Assembly: GCA_016791385.1 (NCBI GenBank)
Contig: JAEUMR010000041.1
Span: 1-52,844, forward strand
DNA from: Hyphomonadaceae bacterium
GTDB lineage: Bacteria > Pseudomonadota > Alphaproteobacteria > Caulobacterales > Aquidulcibacteraceae
Direction of reading: 5' to 3'
DNA length: 52,844 bases
Shown here: positions 26,268-33,954 of the stretch, in pieces
Layout: each line of letters begins with the position of its first letter
Position numbering within the stretch: the stretch's first letter is position 1
Position numbers and translations under genes: made by a program
The notes under the pieces: generated by a model
What the model saw: the letters and a program-made list of their open reading frames with translations, nothing else
What the model was told of the DNA's origin: nothing
The model's database searches: none

Positions 26268-26282
26268 CTGTCTCGTAGACAG
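26268..26282. promoter_or_regulatory. CTGTCT-CGT-AGACAG palindrome
   Basis: A perfect 6-bp inverted repeat with a 3-bp centre lies 56 bp before the start of the GPH-type transporter gene and just after the inositol monophosphatase stop. There is no T-run, so an operator is more likely than a terminator. Confidence 0.4.
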
Positions 26283-26338
26283 TCACTCCACAGCTCCACC
26301 CTCCCCGGAGGCGATAGAGAGCGCGGGAGGATACAGGC

Positions 26339-27715
26339 GTGACGCAAAGCGGCGATCGCAAGATTTCGATCTGGGAAATTGCGATTTTCGCGGCGCCCGC
26401 AGCGCCACTGTTAGCACTGTCGCTGCCGGTCATCATTTTCATTCCGCCCTACTTCGCCTCGCATCTGGGCATTCCGCTCTGGGCGGTGTCGGCGATCTTT
26501 CTTGGCGTACGCATCGCCGATGTGGTGATCGATCCCACGCTCGGCGGCATTCAGGATCGCACTGAGCACGCCTGGGGACGGCGGCGCATCTGGCTCATCA
26601 TCTCCTGCCTGCCGCTAATGGCGCTGACTTGGCTGACCTTTATCGGCCTGTGGCCGGGCGTACCGGTGGCGATGGCGGCGGCGACCATCTTCTTTCTCTA
26701 TCTGCTCTACGCTGCCGCCTCGCTCGCCCATCTCGGTTGGGCAGGCGAACTCATTCCAACCTATCATGGCCGCACGCACGTGCTCGGCGCCGTGCAGGTG
26801 GCCGGCATGATTGGCCAAGTCATGATGCTGGTGATCGCCGGCTATGTGGCGCAATCCGAAGGCGGCTCGGACGCCGCGGCGGTGGCGGCGATGGGCTGGA
26901 CGCTCGTCTTCCTGCTGCCAGTCACCACTGTGCTTGCGGTAGCGATGGTGCGTGAAGAGCGGCGCGCGCCACAGCAGCACATGGCGCTGAAGCAAGCTCT
27001 CGTCACGCTGCTGCAAAACAAGCTCGCGCAACGCGTGCTGATGCCGGACTTCCTGCTCGGCGTCGCGCAGGGTGTGTCCGGCGGGCTGTTTCTCTTCTTC
27101 TTTCAGTTCATCCTCGGCTTCGAGCGCGAGTCGCAGACCTTGCTGGCGATTTATTTCGTCGCCGGCCTCACGGGTGTGCCGATCTGGTGGTTCGCGGCGC
27201 GGCGATGGGGCAAGCACATCGCGCTGCAAGGCGCGATGATATACACCTCGGTGACAACCGCCCTGCTGATCGTGTTGCCGGCCGGGGAGTTCTGGATCGC
27301 CGCGCCGTTCATGATGGTTGCGGGGCTTGCCCAGGGCGGGGGCGTTCTGCTGACGCGATCTTTGATGGCCGACGTTGTCGATGACGACGAGTTGCGCACT
27401 GGCGCACGCCGGTCCGGCCTCTATTTCGGCCTCTTGATGACCACGTCCAAGATTGGCGTCGCTTCCGGCCCGATCACCTACGCCATACTCGGCTTGGTCG
27501 GCTTCAACGCGGCGGCGGGCGCCGCCAACGCGCCGGCGGCGCTGATGACGCTCGAAGCGTTATTCATCGGCGTGCCGATCGCGCTCTGCCTGTTGGCGGC
27601 GCTGTCTTTGCGCCATTACCCGCTCGATGAAGCCCGTCAGAAGGAGCTTCACGCCGCCATCGCCGCGCGCCACGCGGCGAACAACGAGAACACTTTGGGG
27701 CCGGTCACCAAGTAG
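26339..27715 (+). CDS. GPH-family (glycoside-pentoside-hexuronide) cation symporter-like MFS
   Basis: 458 aa, GTG start with GGGAGG 8 nt upstream. The GPH pattern is GVRIADVVIDPTLGGIQDRT near residue 56 followed by WGRRRIWLIIS; the second half contains the LMADVVDDDELRTGARRSGLY motif typical of MelB-like carriers. About 12 membrane spans. The substrate is probably a sugar or related solute. Its 3' end overlaps the convergent glycosyltransferase gene by 67 bp. Confidence 0.9.
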   Translation: MTQSGDRKISIWEIAIFAAPAAPLLALSLPVIIFIPPYFASHLGIPLWAVSAIFLGVRIADVVIDPTLGGIQDRTEHAWGRRRIWLIISCLPLMALTWLTFIGLWPGVPVAMAAATIFFLYLLYAAASLAHLGWAGELIPTYHGRTHVLGAVQVAGMIGQVMMLVIAGYVAQSEGGSDAAAVAAMGWTLVFLLPVTTVLAVAMVREERRAPQQHMALKQALVTLLQNKLAQRVLMPDFLLGVAQGVSGGLFLFFFQFILGFERESQTLLAIYFVAGLTGVPIWWFAARRWGKHIALQGAMIYTSVTTALLIVLPAGEFWIAAPFMMVAGLAQGGGVLLTRSLMADVVDDDELRTGARRSGLYFGLLMTTSKIGVASGPITYAILGLVGFNAAAGAANAPAALMTLEALFIGVPIALCLLAALSLRHYPLDEARQKELHAAIAARHAANNENTLGPVTK

Positions 27716-28416
27716 CGCCGCCACAGCCGGCGCGGTTCGGTGACGAGGCGGTGCAGCCATTCCAGCCGCGCCACGCGCATCCATTGCGGCGCGCGCTTGG
27801 CTTTCCCCGAGAGAAAATCGAGCGCGGCGCCGACGCACAGACCAACGCCGCGTGCATCGCCGCGCTGGGCGATGGCGTAGGCGATCAGTTCCTGCTGCGG
27901 CGCGCCAACGCAAATGAAGGTGAAGCGCGAAGGCTGCGCGGCGGCGAAGGCGGCCGCGCGCACGACTGCGGCGGGATTGCTCTTCAAGCCCATCGGAGGC
28001 TGATGCCAACGCACATTGGTGAGGAAGTAGCGCCGCTTCAACGCTTCGATGCTGTCGCGGTCGCCGCCGATGATCGTCACCGGCTCATTGCGGTCGATCA
28101 CCTCCGCAAATAGCCGTTCGGCCAGATCGGCGCCCGTCGCCACCGGCAGCTTAATTTTGGCGCTCGCCGCGAGCGTCTCAAGGATGCGGCTGTCGTTCAG
28201 CAACATCCAGGCATTGTCGTAGAGCGGCCGGCGCGCGGGATCGGAGGCGAGGCTGACGATATGGTCGACGTTCGGCGTCGCCACATACGCAAACGGCAGA
28301 TAAAGCGTGGCGCGCACGCTCACCGCGTCGAGCGCCGCATCGAGATCTTTACCGCTGAATTCGAGATCGAGGAAGTTCACGCCGCAAACATCGCGGGCGC
28401 CAAAATCGAGAGTCAT
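27649..28416 (-). CDS. WecB/TagA/CpsF glycosyltransferase
   Basis: 255 aa. The GT26 family is recognised from TPNVDHIVSLASDP near residue 48, the strand LLNDSRIL, TGADLAERLF near 90, VTIIGGDRDSIEALKRRY, and FICVGAPQQELIA with GVGLCVGAALDFLSGKAKRAPQWM. Members transfer ManNAc-A or ManNAc to lipid-linked acceptors for exopolysaccharide, enterobacterial common antigen or teichoic acid linkage. No other polysaccharide gene is nearby. The start is not supported by a well-spaced Shine-Dalgarno. Confidence 0.92.
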   Translation of the reverse strand: MTLDFGARDVCGVNFLDLEFSGKDLDAALDAVSVRATLYLPFAYVATPNVDHIVSLASDPARRPLYDNAWMLLNDSRILETLAASAKIKLPVATGADLAERLFAEVIDRNEPVTIIGGDRDSIEALKRRYFLTNVRWHQPPMGLKSNPAAVVRAAAFAAAQPSRFTFICVGAPQQELIAYAIAQRGDARGVGLCVGAALDFLSGKAKRAPQWMRVARLEWLHRLVTEPRRLWRRYLVTGPKVFSLFAAWRAAMAA

Positions 28417-28437
28417 TCCTATTAACCCAAACGCTGA

Positions 28438-30312
28438 TTAACGCCGTTTGAGCGCCCGATGCAGGAAGCGGGCCGGATGCAGTGCGTCACGCGCGGCCTG
28501 CGGCAATAAAGGCGGTTCGCCAAACATTTCCGCAGCGATGATCTCGCCCAGCATCGGCGCCAGCGTGAGCCCGCGCGCGCCAAGGCCGCCGATAACGTAA
28601 ACGCCGTCGTGTGCCGGCGGAGCCGCGCTTGCATCGATGCGGCCGCCGTGCGCGAGCGCGGCGTATTGTGCAAGCCAAGCGTCCGCTTCAGGCAGCAGGC
28701 CAGCGATCGGGGCGCGGTCAGGCGTCGTGGCGCGCAACGCGGCGCGTGAGGTGAGCGTCGCCACATCGAGGCCGGCGGCGATCTCCGGCGCCAGCTCCGC
28801 GAGCGCGGCGAGATTGCGTCGGCGCGAGTCTTCGTCAGGCTGCGGCGGCTGATCGTCGTTAGCTTTGTCGAAAGTGGCGCCGAACAGCACGCCGCCCTCA
28901 TAGGGCGCCGCATAAGAGCCGCGCGTGATCGCGTGCGGCGGGCTGTTGCCCTTCCCCCACTCGATCTGTCCGCGCGAGAGTTCAATCGGCAGGAAGCGCG
29001 CGGGTTCGAAGCGCGCCAACGACGCGCCGCACGCAAGCACGACCGCGTCCGCCTTCAACAATGCGCGTTTATCCGGCGCGCGCAGCACCCAACCGCCATC
29101 GGTGCGTTCGAGCGTCTCGACCGGCGACTCGCAGATGAGCTGGGCGCGCTTCAGCATCGCCTCGATCGCACGCTGCGGCCGCACCAGCCCGGCGCGCTTG
29201 TGCAAGGCCGCTGCGGGGCCGAGGCCCGCGAACCAATCGTCCGGCAGCGGCGGGTCGGCGATTAGATCGGCCAGTGCTTCGCTATCGCGTTCGCCGGCGG
29301 CTCGCTGCTCGACGCCCGTGCGCTCGAACACGCCGAGCGCTTCGTAGGCGTCGACCGCGTGCAAATAAGCGGCGATATGGAATTGGCTGAGCACGCCGCC
29401 GCGATCGAGCCGCGGCATCACCAGCCCCGCCGGATTGCCGCTGCCGCCGGCGCCGAGGCCGGGTTCGGCCTCAAGCACGATCGTCTCCACTCCGCGCTGG
29501 CCCAGCGCGTGCGCACAGGCGGCGCCGGCGATGCCCGCGCCCAGAATGGCGACACGGCGCAGATGTGACGCTGCGTAGGGGTAGATCGTTCGCGGCGGAC
29601 TGGCGTCTGCGCTCGCAGTTCGCCTTGCCTCCAGCCGCTCGCGCTTGGCCCCGAAGCCGGGTTTCTTGTCCACCGCAAAGCCCACCGATTCGAGCCCGCG
29701 GCGAACATCGCCAGCGACGGTGAAGGTGGCGAGGCGCGCGTCCGGCGCGCTGAGCCGGGCGATCTGCGCGAACGTCTCGGCGCCCCACATGGCCGGATTA
29801 CGCGCCGGTGCGAAGCCGTCGAGCAGCCAAGCGTCGAAGCGGCCCTCAAGCCCGGCCAGTACTTGCTCCGCCTCGCCAACGAACAACGTCAGCGACAGAC
29901 CGTCCTCTTCGAACCACAGCCGCTGCGGGGCGTAAGCGCGCACCGGCCAGCGTTGCAGCAACTGGACGGCGAGCTCTTCAACCTCTGGGAATTGTCTGAG
30001 CGCTCGTTGCGCGTCCGTCCCGCCAAGCGGGAATGCCTCGATGCTGCAGATATGCAAATGCGCATGAGGTAACCGGGTCTTTTTCCAGGCCCGCCAGAGC
30101 GCCAGGACATTGAGTCCAGTGCCGAAACCGAGTTCGCAGACGGCAAAGCTGGTCTTCGCGGCCCATGCGTCAGGCAGGCCGCAGCCGGCCAAGAAGACAG
30201 CGTCCGACTCGGCCAGACCGCCTTCGCGCGAGAAATAGACATCGCCAAAGGCCGTGGCGCGCGGGGCGCTCTCGTCACTCCAGTCGAGGTCGGGCTGCGG
30301 CGGCAGGCGCAT
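28438..30312 (-). CDS. mnmC: bifunctional tRNA mnm5s2U biosynthesis protein MnmC
   Basis: 624 aa from the ATG at 30310-30312; an in-frame TTG nine bases earlier is unlikely. The N-terminal MnmD methyltransferase domain (about 1-240) has CELGFGTGLNVL and the WLLDGFAPARNPAMW motif. The C-terminal FAD oxidoreductase domain starts with VAILGAGIAGAACAHAL near 255 and contains GSGNPAGLVMPRLD. Together they convert cmnm5(s2)U34 to mnm5(s2)U34 in tRNA. Stand-alone gene. Confidence 0.95.
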   Translation of the reverse strand: MRLPPQPDLDWSDESAPRATAFGDVYFSREGGLAESDAVFLAGCGLPDAWAAKTSFAVCELGFGTGLNVLALWRAWKKTRLPHAHLHICSIEAFPLGGTDAQRALRQFPEVEELAVQLLQRWPVRAYAPQRLWFEEDGLSLTLFVGEAEQVLAGLEGRFDAWLLDGFAPARNPAMWGAETFAQIARLSAPDARLATFTVAGDVRRGLESVGFAVDKKPGFGAKRERLEARRTASADASPPRTIYPYAASHLRRVAILGAGIAGAACAHALGQRGVETIVLEAEPGLGAGGSGNPAGLVMPRLDRGGVLSQFHIAAYLHAVDAYEALGVFERTGVEQRAAGERDSEALADLIADPPLPDDWFAGLGPAAALHKRAGLVRPQRAIEAMLKRAQLICESPVETLERTDGGWVLRAPDKRALLKADAVVLACGASLARFEPARFLPIELSRGQIEWGKGNSPPHAITRGSYAAPYEGGVLFGATFDKANDDQPPQPDEDSRRRNLAALAELAPEIAAGLDVATLTSRAALRATTPDRAPIAGLLPEADAWLAQYAALAHGGRIDASAAPPAHDGVYVIGGLGARGLTLAPMLGEIIAAEMFGEPPLLPQAARDALHPARFLHRALKRR

Positions 30313-30353
30313 GCAACTCAACCCTCGAACGCAACCGGCTCAAAAGCAAACGA

Positions 30354-30371
30354 GCCGCCCTTTCGGGCGGC
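30354..30371 (-). terminator. intrinsic terminator after the Thr-rich lipoprotein gene
   Basis: GCCGCCC and GGGCGGC pair around TTTC. On the minus strand the hairpin is followed by TCGTTTGCTTTTG. It lies between the lipoprotein stop (30400) and the mnmC start (30312), so it insulates the two. Confidence 0.75.
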
Positions 30372-30399
30372 CCGTCGCAAAACTAACCTACCGCGTAGA

Positions 30400-30618
30400 T
30401 TACGGGGTGGTCGTCGTCGCACCAGCGGCCGGGGCCGTGGTGGTCGCGCCATCCGTGGTGGTCGCGGCGTCAGCCGGAGCTTCCGGAGCGGCCGGCTCGG
30501 TGGTGGTCGCTTCCACAGTCGTCTCTTCCGTGGTCGTCGTCGTTTGGCCGCAGGCCGCGACGCCGAAGGCGAGAACGGCAGCGGCGGCAGCCGCCATGCC
30601 CAACTTGAACTTCGTCAT
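30400..30618 (-). CDS. small Thr/Ala-rich lipoprotein
   Basis: 72 aa from the ATG at 30616-30618, which has GAGGGG upstream; the longer frame adds a non-signal N-terminus. The signal MTKFKLGMAAAAAAVLAFG leads to lipobox GVAAC, so a mature lipoprotein of about 48 residues is expected. The mature part is low-complexity with repeated TTT runs and A-P-E segments, flexible and unstructured. I do not recognise a family; it may be an envelope spacer. Confidence 0.7.
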   Translation of the reverse strand: MTKFKLGMAAAAAAVLAFGVAACGQTTTTTEETTVEATTTEPAAPEAPADAATTTDGATTTAPAAGATTTTP

Positions 30619-30718
30619 AGGTACTACCCCTCGTCTCAGCGTCAGGGTCTCCCCCCAACGCGGGAGGCGACTCCATGCCAAGGATTAACCGCATTGGCAA
30701 GCGGCGTGGGGTCGCGGG

Positions 30719-30738
30719 GCTATGCAAATACGCATAGC
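30719..30738. promoter_or_regulatory. GCTATGC-N6-GCATAGC inverted repeat
   Basis: Perfect 7-bp arms lie between the 3' end of motA and the start of the Thr-rich lipoprotein gene. No T-tract follows on the minus strand, so it is an operator candidate for the lipoprotein gene or a weak RNA hairpin. Confidence 0.35.
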
Positions 30739-30765
30739 GAAACGCAAGGAACTCAAGGCCTGTTG

Positions 30766-31632
30766 TCAGCCTTCGGTGGCGGCTGCCAGCGCTTCTTCAA
30801 GCTGAGCGAAGCTCGGTTGTAGTTCGGACGGCACCGAGCCGCGGCCGATCTCGACCGACACCTGCGCCGCGTTGCCGTGCAAGTGGGCGACCAGCACGTC
30901 GCGAATGATACGATAGAATTGCGCGTCGTGATCGATGATGCCGCCGAGGCGCGAGGCGAGCGGACCGACGATGCCATAAGCCAAGAGCACGCCGAGGAAG
31001 GTGCCGACCAGCGCCTTGCCGATCATGAGGCCGAGCACTTCAGGCGGCTCGTTGATGTGGCCCATCGTCTTCACGATGCCGAGCACGGCCGCGACGATGC
31101 CAAGCGCAGGCAAGCTGTCGGCCATGTTCTGCAGCGCATGCGCGGGATGCTGCGCTTCGTGATGGTGCTTTTCGAGCTGCTTTTCCATCGCGTCCTCGAC
31201 CTGGTGCGGATCGTCGAGGTTCATCGTCATCATGCGCAGGGTATCGCAGATGAACGGGGTGACGTGATGGTCCTTCAATATCTTCGGATAGCGCTGGAAG
31301 ATCGCGCTTTCTTCGGGCTTTTCGATGTGCGCTTCGAGCGCGACGACGCCTTTGGTCTTCATCAGCTTGGTAAGCTGAAACAAGAGCGCGAGCAGATCCT
31401 GGTAGTCCTGCTTCTTCCACTTGGGGCCGGACATGACCGTCATCACGCCGCCGCCCATCTTCATCAGGCCGCTGAGATCGTTGGCGACCAATTGCGCGGC
31501 GACGGCCGAGCCGAAGATCATCGCGAATTCCATCGGCGCGGCCTCGGCCAGCACTTCCATGCTGCCGCCTTCGACCAGGAAGATGCCGAAGACGATGACG
31601 AGAACGCCGACGAGGCCGATGATCGAAAACAT
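30766..31632 (-). CDS. motA: flagellar motor stator protein MotA
   Basis: 288 aa. The four membrane helices and the large cytoplasmic loop fit MotA: MFSIIGLVGVLVIVFGIFLVEGG at the N-terminus, LADSLPALGIVAAVLGIVKTM with a conserved channel Pro, and ALVGTFLGVLLAYGIVGPLAS with the second. MotA forms the proton-driven stator with MotB and touches FliG of the rotor. No motB is adjacent. A CtrA-like site lies just before the start codon. Confidence 0.96.
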   Translation of the reverse strand: MFSIIGLVGVLVIVFGIFLVEGGSMEVLAEAAPMEFAMIFGSAVAAQLVANDLSGLMKMGGGVMTVMSGPKWKKQDYQDLLALLFQLTKLMKTKGVVALEAHIEKPEESAIFQRYPKILKDHHVTPFICDTLRMMTMNLDDPHQVEDAMEKQLEKHHHEAQHPAHALQNMADSLPALGIVAAVLGIVKTMGHINEPPEVLGLMIGKALVGTFLGVLLAYGIVGPLASRLGGIIDHDAQFYRIIRDVLVAHLHGNAAQVSVEIGRGSVPSELQPSFAQLEEALAAATEG

Positions 31633-31636
31633 GGAA

Positions 31637-31651
31637 TTTAGCGCGCGTTAA
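31637..31651. promoter_or_regulatory. CtrA-like box TTTA-N7-TTAA
   Basis: TTTA (31637-31640), seven bases, TTAA (31648-31651): one mismatch from the Caulobacter CtrA consensus TTAA-N7-TTAA, placed 5 bp upstream of the motA start codon. A second weaker TTAA-N7-TTGC lies at about 31695. Very close to the start, so it would repress or need a short leader. Confidence 0.45.
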
Positions 31652-31797
31652 CCGAAGGCCTTCTGCCCACGGGGCCTTATGCCCGAGCGCGCTTAACGCG
31701 CCGTTGCGGGCGTTAGCCATCCGCACACTTTACACGTTTCCTTTTCGTCAACCCCTTGGAGGCGGCGCCGCTTCAGGGTTAGCACAGACGCGCGCTC

Positions 31798-33093
31798 ATG
31801 CCGGATTCCCCAGCCCCAGAACCGTTCACAGCGCCGCCGGCCGCGGAAAGCGCGCCGATCGGCCGCAACCGGCAATTCCGGTTGTTGTGGACGTGCATGC
31901 TGGTGATCGGCGCCGGCAACTCGATGCTGCTCGCGGTCGCGCCGCCGCTGGTGCGCGAGCTTCACCTCGGTGATTCCAGCGTCGGCTGGATCTTTTCGCT
32001 CTCGGCCCTGCTCTGGGTCTTCGCCAGCCCCTATTGGGGCCGCCTCTCGGACTCCCTCGGGCGCAAGCCGATCATCGCGCTTGGCCTGTTCGCGTACGCG
32101 CTGTCGATGGCCTCGTTCGGCACGGCGGTGATGTTCGGCCAGTCCGGCGTCTTGACCGGGGTGAACCTGTTCATTGCGCTGGTGCTGGCGCGCTCGATCT
32201 TCGGCGCGTTCGGTTCGGCCTCTTCGCCCTCGGCGCAAGCCTATATCGCCGACCGCACCTCGGCGCTCGAACGCACCGCGCAATTGGCGGGCCTAAGTTC
32301 GGCGTTTGCGGTGGGTCAGGCGTTTGGCCCCGGCATCTGCGCCTGGCTGGCGTCGCGGTTCGGTTCAGTGTTTCCGATCTGGCTCGTCGGCGTCCTGGCT
32401 CTGCTGGCCTCGCTGGCGATCCTGCTGTTCCTGCCCGAACGCACGGCGCCGCACGGAAGCCGCAAGCGCGCCAACTTCAAGGATTCGCTGGCGCTGATCA
32501 CGGACCGGCGCCTTTCCGCTTATCTCATCTACGGCTTTGCGCTCTCGGTGGTTTCGGGCGTGACCGTGCAGGTGCTGGGTCTTTTCACGATGGACCGGCT
32601 CAACGTGTCCGGCGCAATGGGCACGCAGCTGACCTCGTACGAGTTCATGGCCAACGCGTTCGCGCTGCTGGCGACGCAATTGGTGATCCTGCCCCAGCTG
32701 AGATTGGGCCCGCGTTCGCTGATGATCTGGGGCTCGGCGCTGATGGGCGTGGCGGTGGTCGTGCAGATCCTGGCGCCCAACTTGGAGATGTTGCTGCTCG
32801 CGCAAGTGCTGCAGGGCCTGGGCGGAGGCCTGGCGCGGCCGGGCTTCACCGGCGGCGCGTCGGTGGCGGTGGCGCCGCACGAACAAGGCGCTGCGGCCGG
32901 CCTTGTCGTGGCCGTCAACGGCGCGGGCTTCATCTTTTCGCCGATCGCCGGCGGGGTCGTGTACGAGCATTTCGGGCCGAACGCGCCCTTGCTGATCGTG
33001 GTGGCGCTGCTGGCGGCGATGTTCGCCTTCGCACTGATGAGCCGGCGCTTGCGCCACGTGATCGCCGTGCCGGGCGAACCGCCGCCGCAATAG
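31798..33093 (+). CDS. TetA/TCR-like MFS transporter
   Basis: 431 aa with a polar Pro/Ala-rich N-terminal tail of about 22 residues, then 12 spans. Motif A is SPYWGRLSDSLGRKPII near residue 76, and motif C is GLSSAFAVGQAFGPG. Probable drug or metabolite exporter; no adjacent regulator. Confidence 0.9.
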   Translation: MPDSPAPEPFTAPPAAESAPIGRNRQFRLLWTCMLVIGAGNSMLLAVAPPLVRELHLGDSSVGWIFSLSALLWVFASPYWGRLSDSLGRKPIIALGLFAYALSMASFGTAVMFGQSGVLTGVNLFIALVLARSIFGAFGSASSPSAQAYIADRTSALERTAQLAGLSSAFAVGQAFGPGICAWLASRFGSVFPIWLVGVLALLASLAILLFLPERTAPHGSRKRANFKDSLALITDRRLSAYLIYGFALSVVSGVTVQVLGLFTMDRLNVSGAMGTQLTSYEFMANAFALLATQLVILPQLRLGPRSLMIWGSALMGVAVVVQILAPNLEMLLLAQVLQGLGGGLARPGFTGGASVAVAPHEQGAAAGLVVAVNGAGFIFSPIAGGVVYEHFGPNAPLLIVVALLAAMFAFALMSRRLRHVIAVPGEPPPQ

Positions 33094-33242
33094 CCGGACA
33101 GCGCGCGGCCTCCGCCCGAAGAAGTTGAAAATCGTTAGGGTTTCTGTGCCGAACTGGCCGCTGAGACCCATTTCACCAGCCACAACCGCTGCCGCGCAAT
33201 ATGTGGCAAATTGCAGCAATAAAACGGTAACCCCTGGTTCAC

Positions 33243-33264
33243 TAGAATTTGGGGTTGCTGGAGG
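33243..33264 (+). promoter_or_regulatory. -10-like TAGAAT and Shine-Dalgarno deciding an unusual start
   Basis: TAGAAT at 33243-33248 implies a start site near 33255. GGAGG at 33260-33264 lies 5 nt before an in-frame CTG at 33270. TTG at 33249 would lie at the -10 edge, so it is unlikely to be the start. Confidence 0.45.
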
Positions 33265-33269
33265 CGGCC

Positions 33270-33866
33270 CTGATCTCGTCGGACACTAAGATCAATCTCG
33301 CGAAAGCGAGCGCAGTGATTGTTGACGGTAGTCAGCAATCGCTCGAGGTCATGGTGCAGCTGTTTCACGGCTTCGGCATGGGCTCGATCCTGCCTGCCGA
33401 CAGCCTTGAGACGGCGGACCGGCACCTGAAGCTGAAGAAGGCCGATCTCATCGTCATCGACCCCACCATTAGCGGGGGGCTCGGCTTCGAACTCATCCAC
33501 ACGCTGCGCCATGGCGCGGGGCCCAACAAGGAAACGCCAATCTTCCTGGTCATGGGGCACGTGCGCCGCGCCGATGTCGCGCGCTGCCGCGATTCCGGCG
33601 CCAATTACGTGCTGACCAAGCCGGTGTCGGCCTCGCGCATGATGGAGCGCCTGCTCTGGGTGCGGCGGGACAATCGCATCTTCATCGAGTGCCCCAATTA
33701 TTGTGGACCCGATCGCCGCTTCCGCTTCGAAGGGCCGCCGCCCGGCATGGATGGCCGACGTTCAACTGACCTCAAAGCGGCGCTTGGCGATGCGGCCGAA
33801 CCGAACCTTTCGGACGAGGAAGTCGCCTCGCTGCTGAAGCCGCAGCGCGTCTCCTTCGATCTATAA
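33270..33866 (+). CDS. receiver-domain protein with reduced acidic pocket, CTG start proposed
   Basis: 198 aa if begun at CTG 33270 (start preferred by the GGAGG); TTG 33255 or 33249 are alternatives. It has a CheY-like receiver: strand 1 ends in SAVIVDGSQQ, where the usual DD pair is DG, the presumed phospho-acceptor Asp is kept in DLIVIDPTISGG, and the conserved Lys in YVLTKPVS is present. After about residue 130 there is a C-terminal tail with CPNYCGPDRRF. No output domain. It may be phosphorylated weakly or act as a binding domain. Confidence 0.7.
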   Translation: MISSDTKINLAKASAVIVDGSQQSLEVMVQLFHGFGMGSILPADSLETADRHLKLKKADLIVIDPTISGGLGFELIHTLRHGAGPNKETPIFLVMGHVRRADVARCRDSGANYVLTKPVSASRMMERLLWVRRDNRIFIECPNYCGPDRRFRFEGPPPGMDGRRSTDLKAALGDAAEPNLSDEEVASLLKPQRVSFDL

Positions 33867-33889
33867 AGCGGGCCGCAAGCAGCCCGCTT
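33866..33889 (+). terminator. hairpin terminator of the receiver gene
   Basis: AAGCGGGC and GCCCGCTT form an 8-bp stem around an 8-nt loop immediately at the stop codon, followed by ATATTGATGTTT. The trailing T content is moderate. Confidence 0.6.
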
Positions 33890-33916
33890 ATATTGATGTT
33901 TGCCGCACCGCTTTTA

Positions 33917-33954
33917 CGAAAAACCGGAATCCACTTTTTCGCACGGCGCTCTAG
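33917..33954. repeat. alphaproteobacterial interspersed palindrome
   Basis: CGAAAAA (33917-33923) and TTTTTCG (33935-33941) flank ACCGGAATCCA-type spacing, followed by GCTCTAG (33948-33954). I recall this CGAAAA..CCGGNNTCCAC..TTTTCG..GCTCTAG layout as a common dispersed element in alphaproteobacterial genomes. The MltB-like stop codon falls in the CTAG. Confidence 0.55.
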
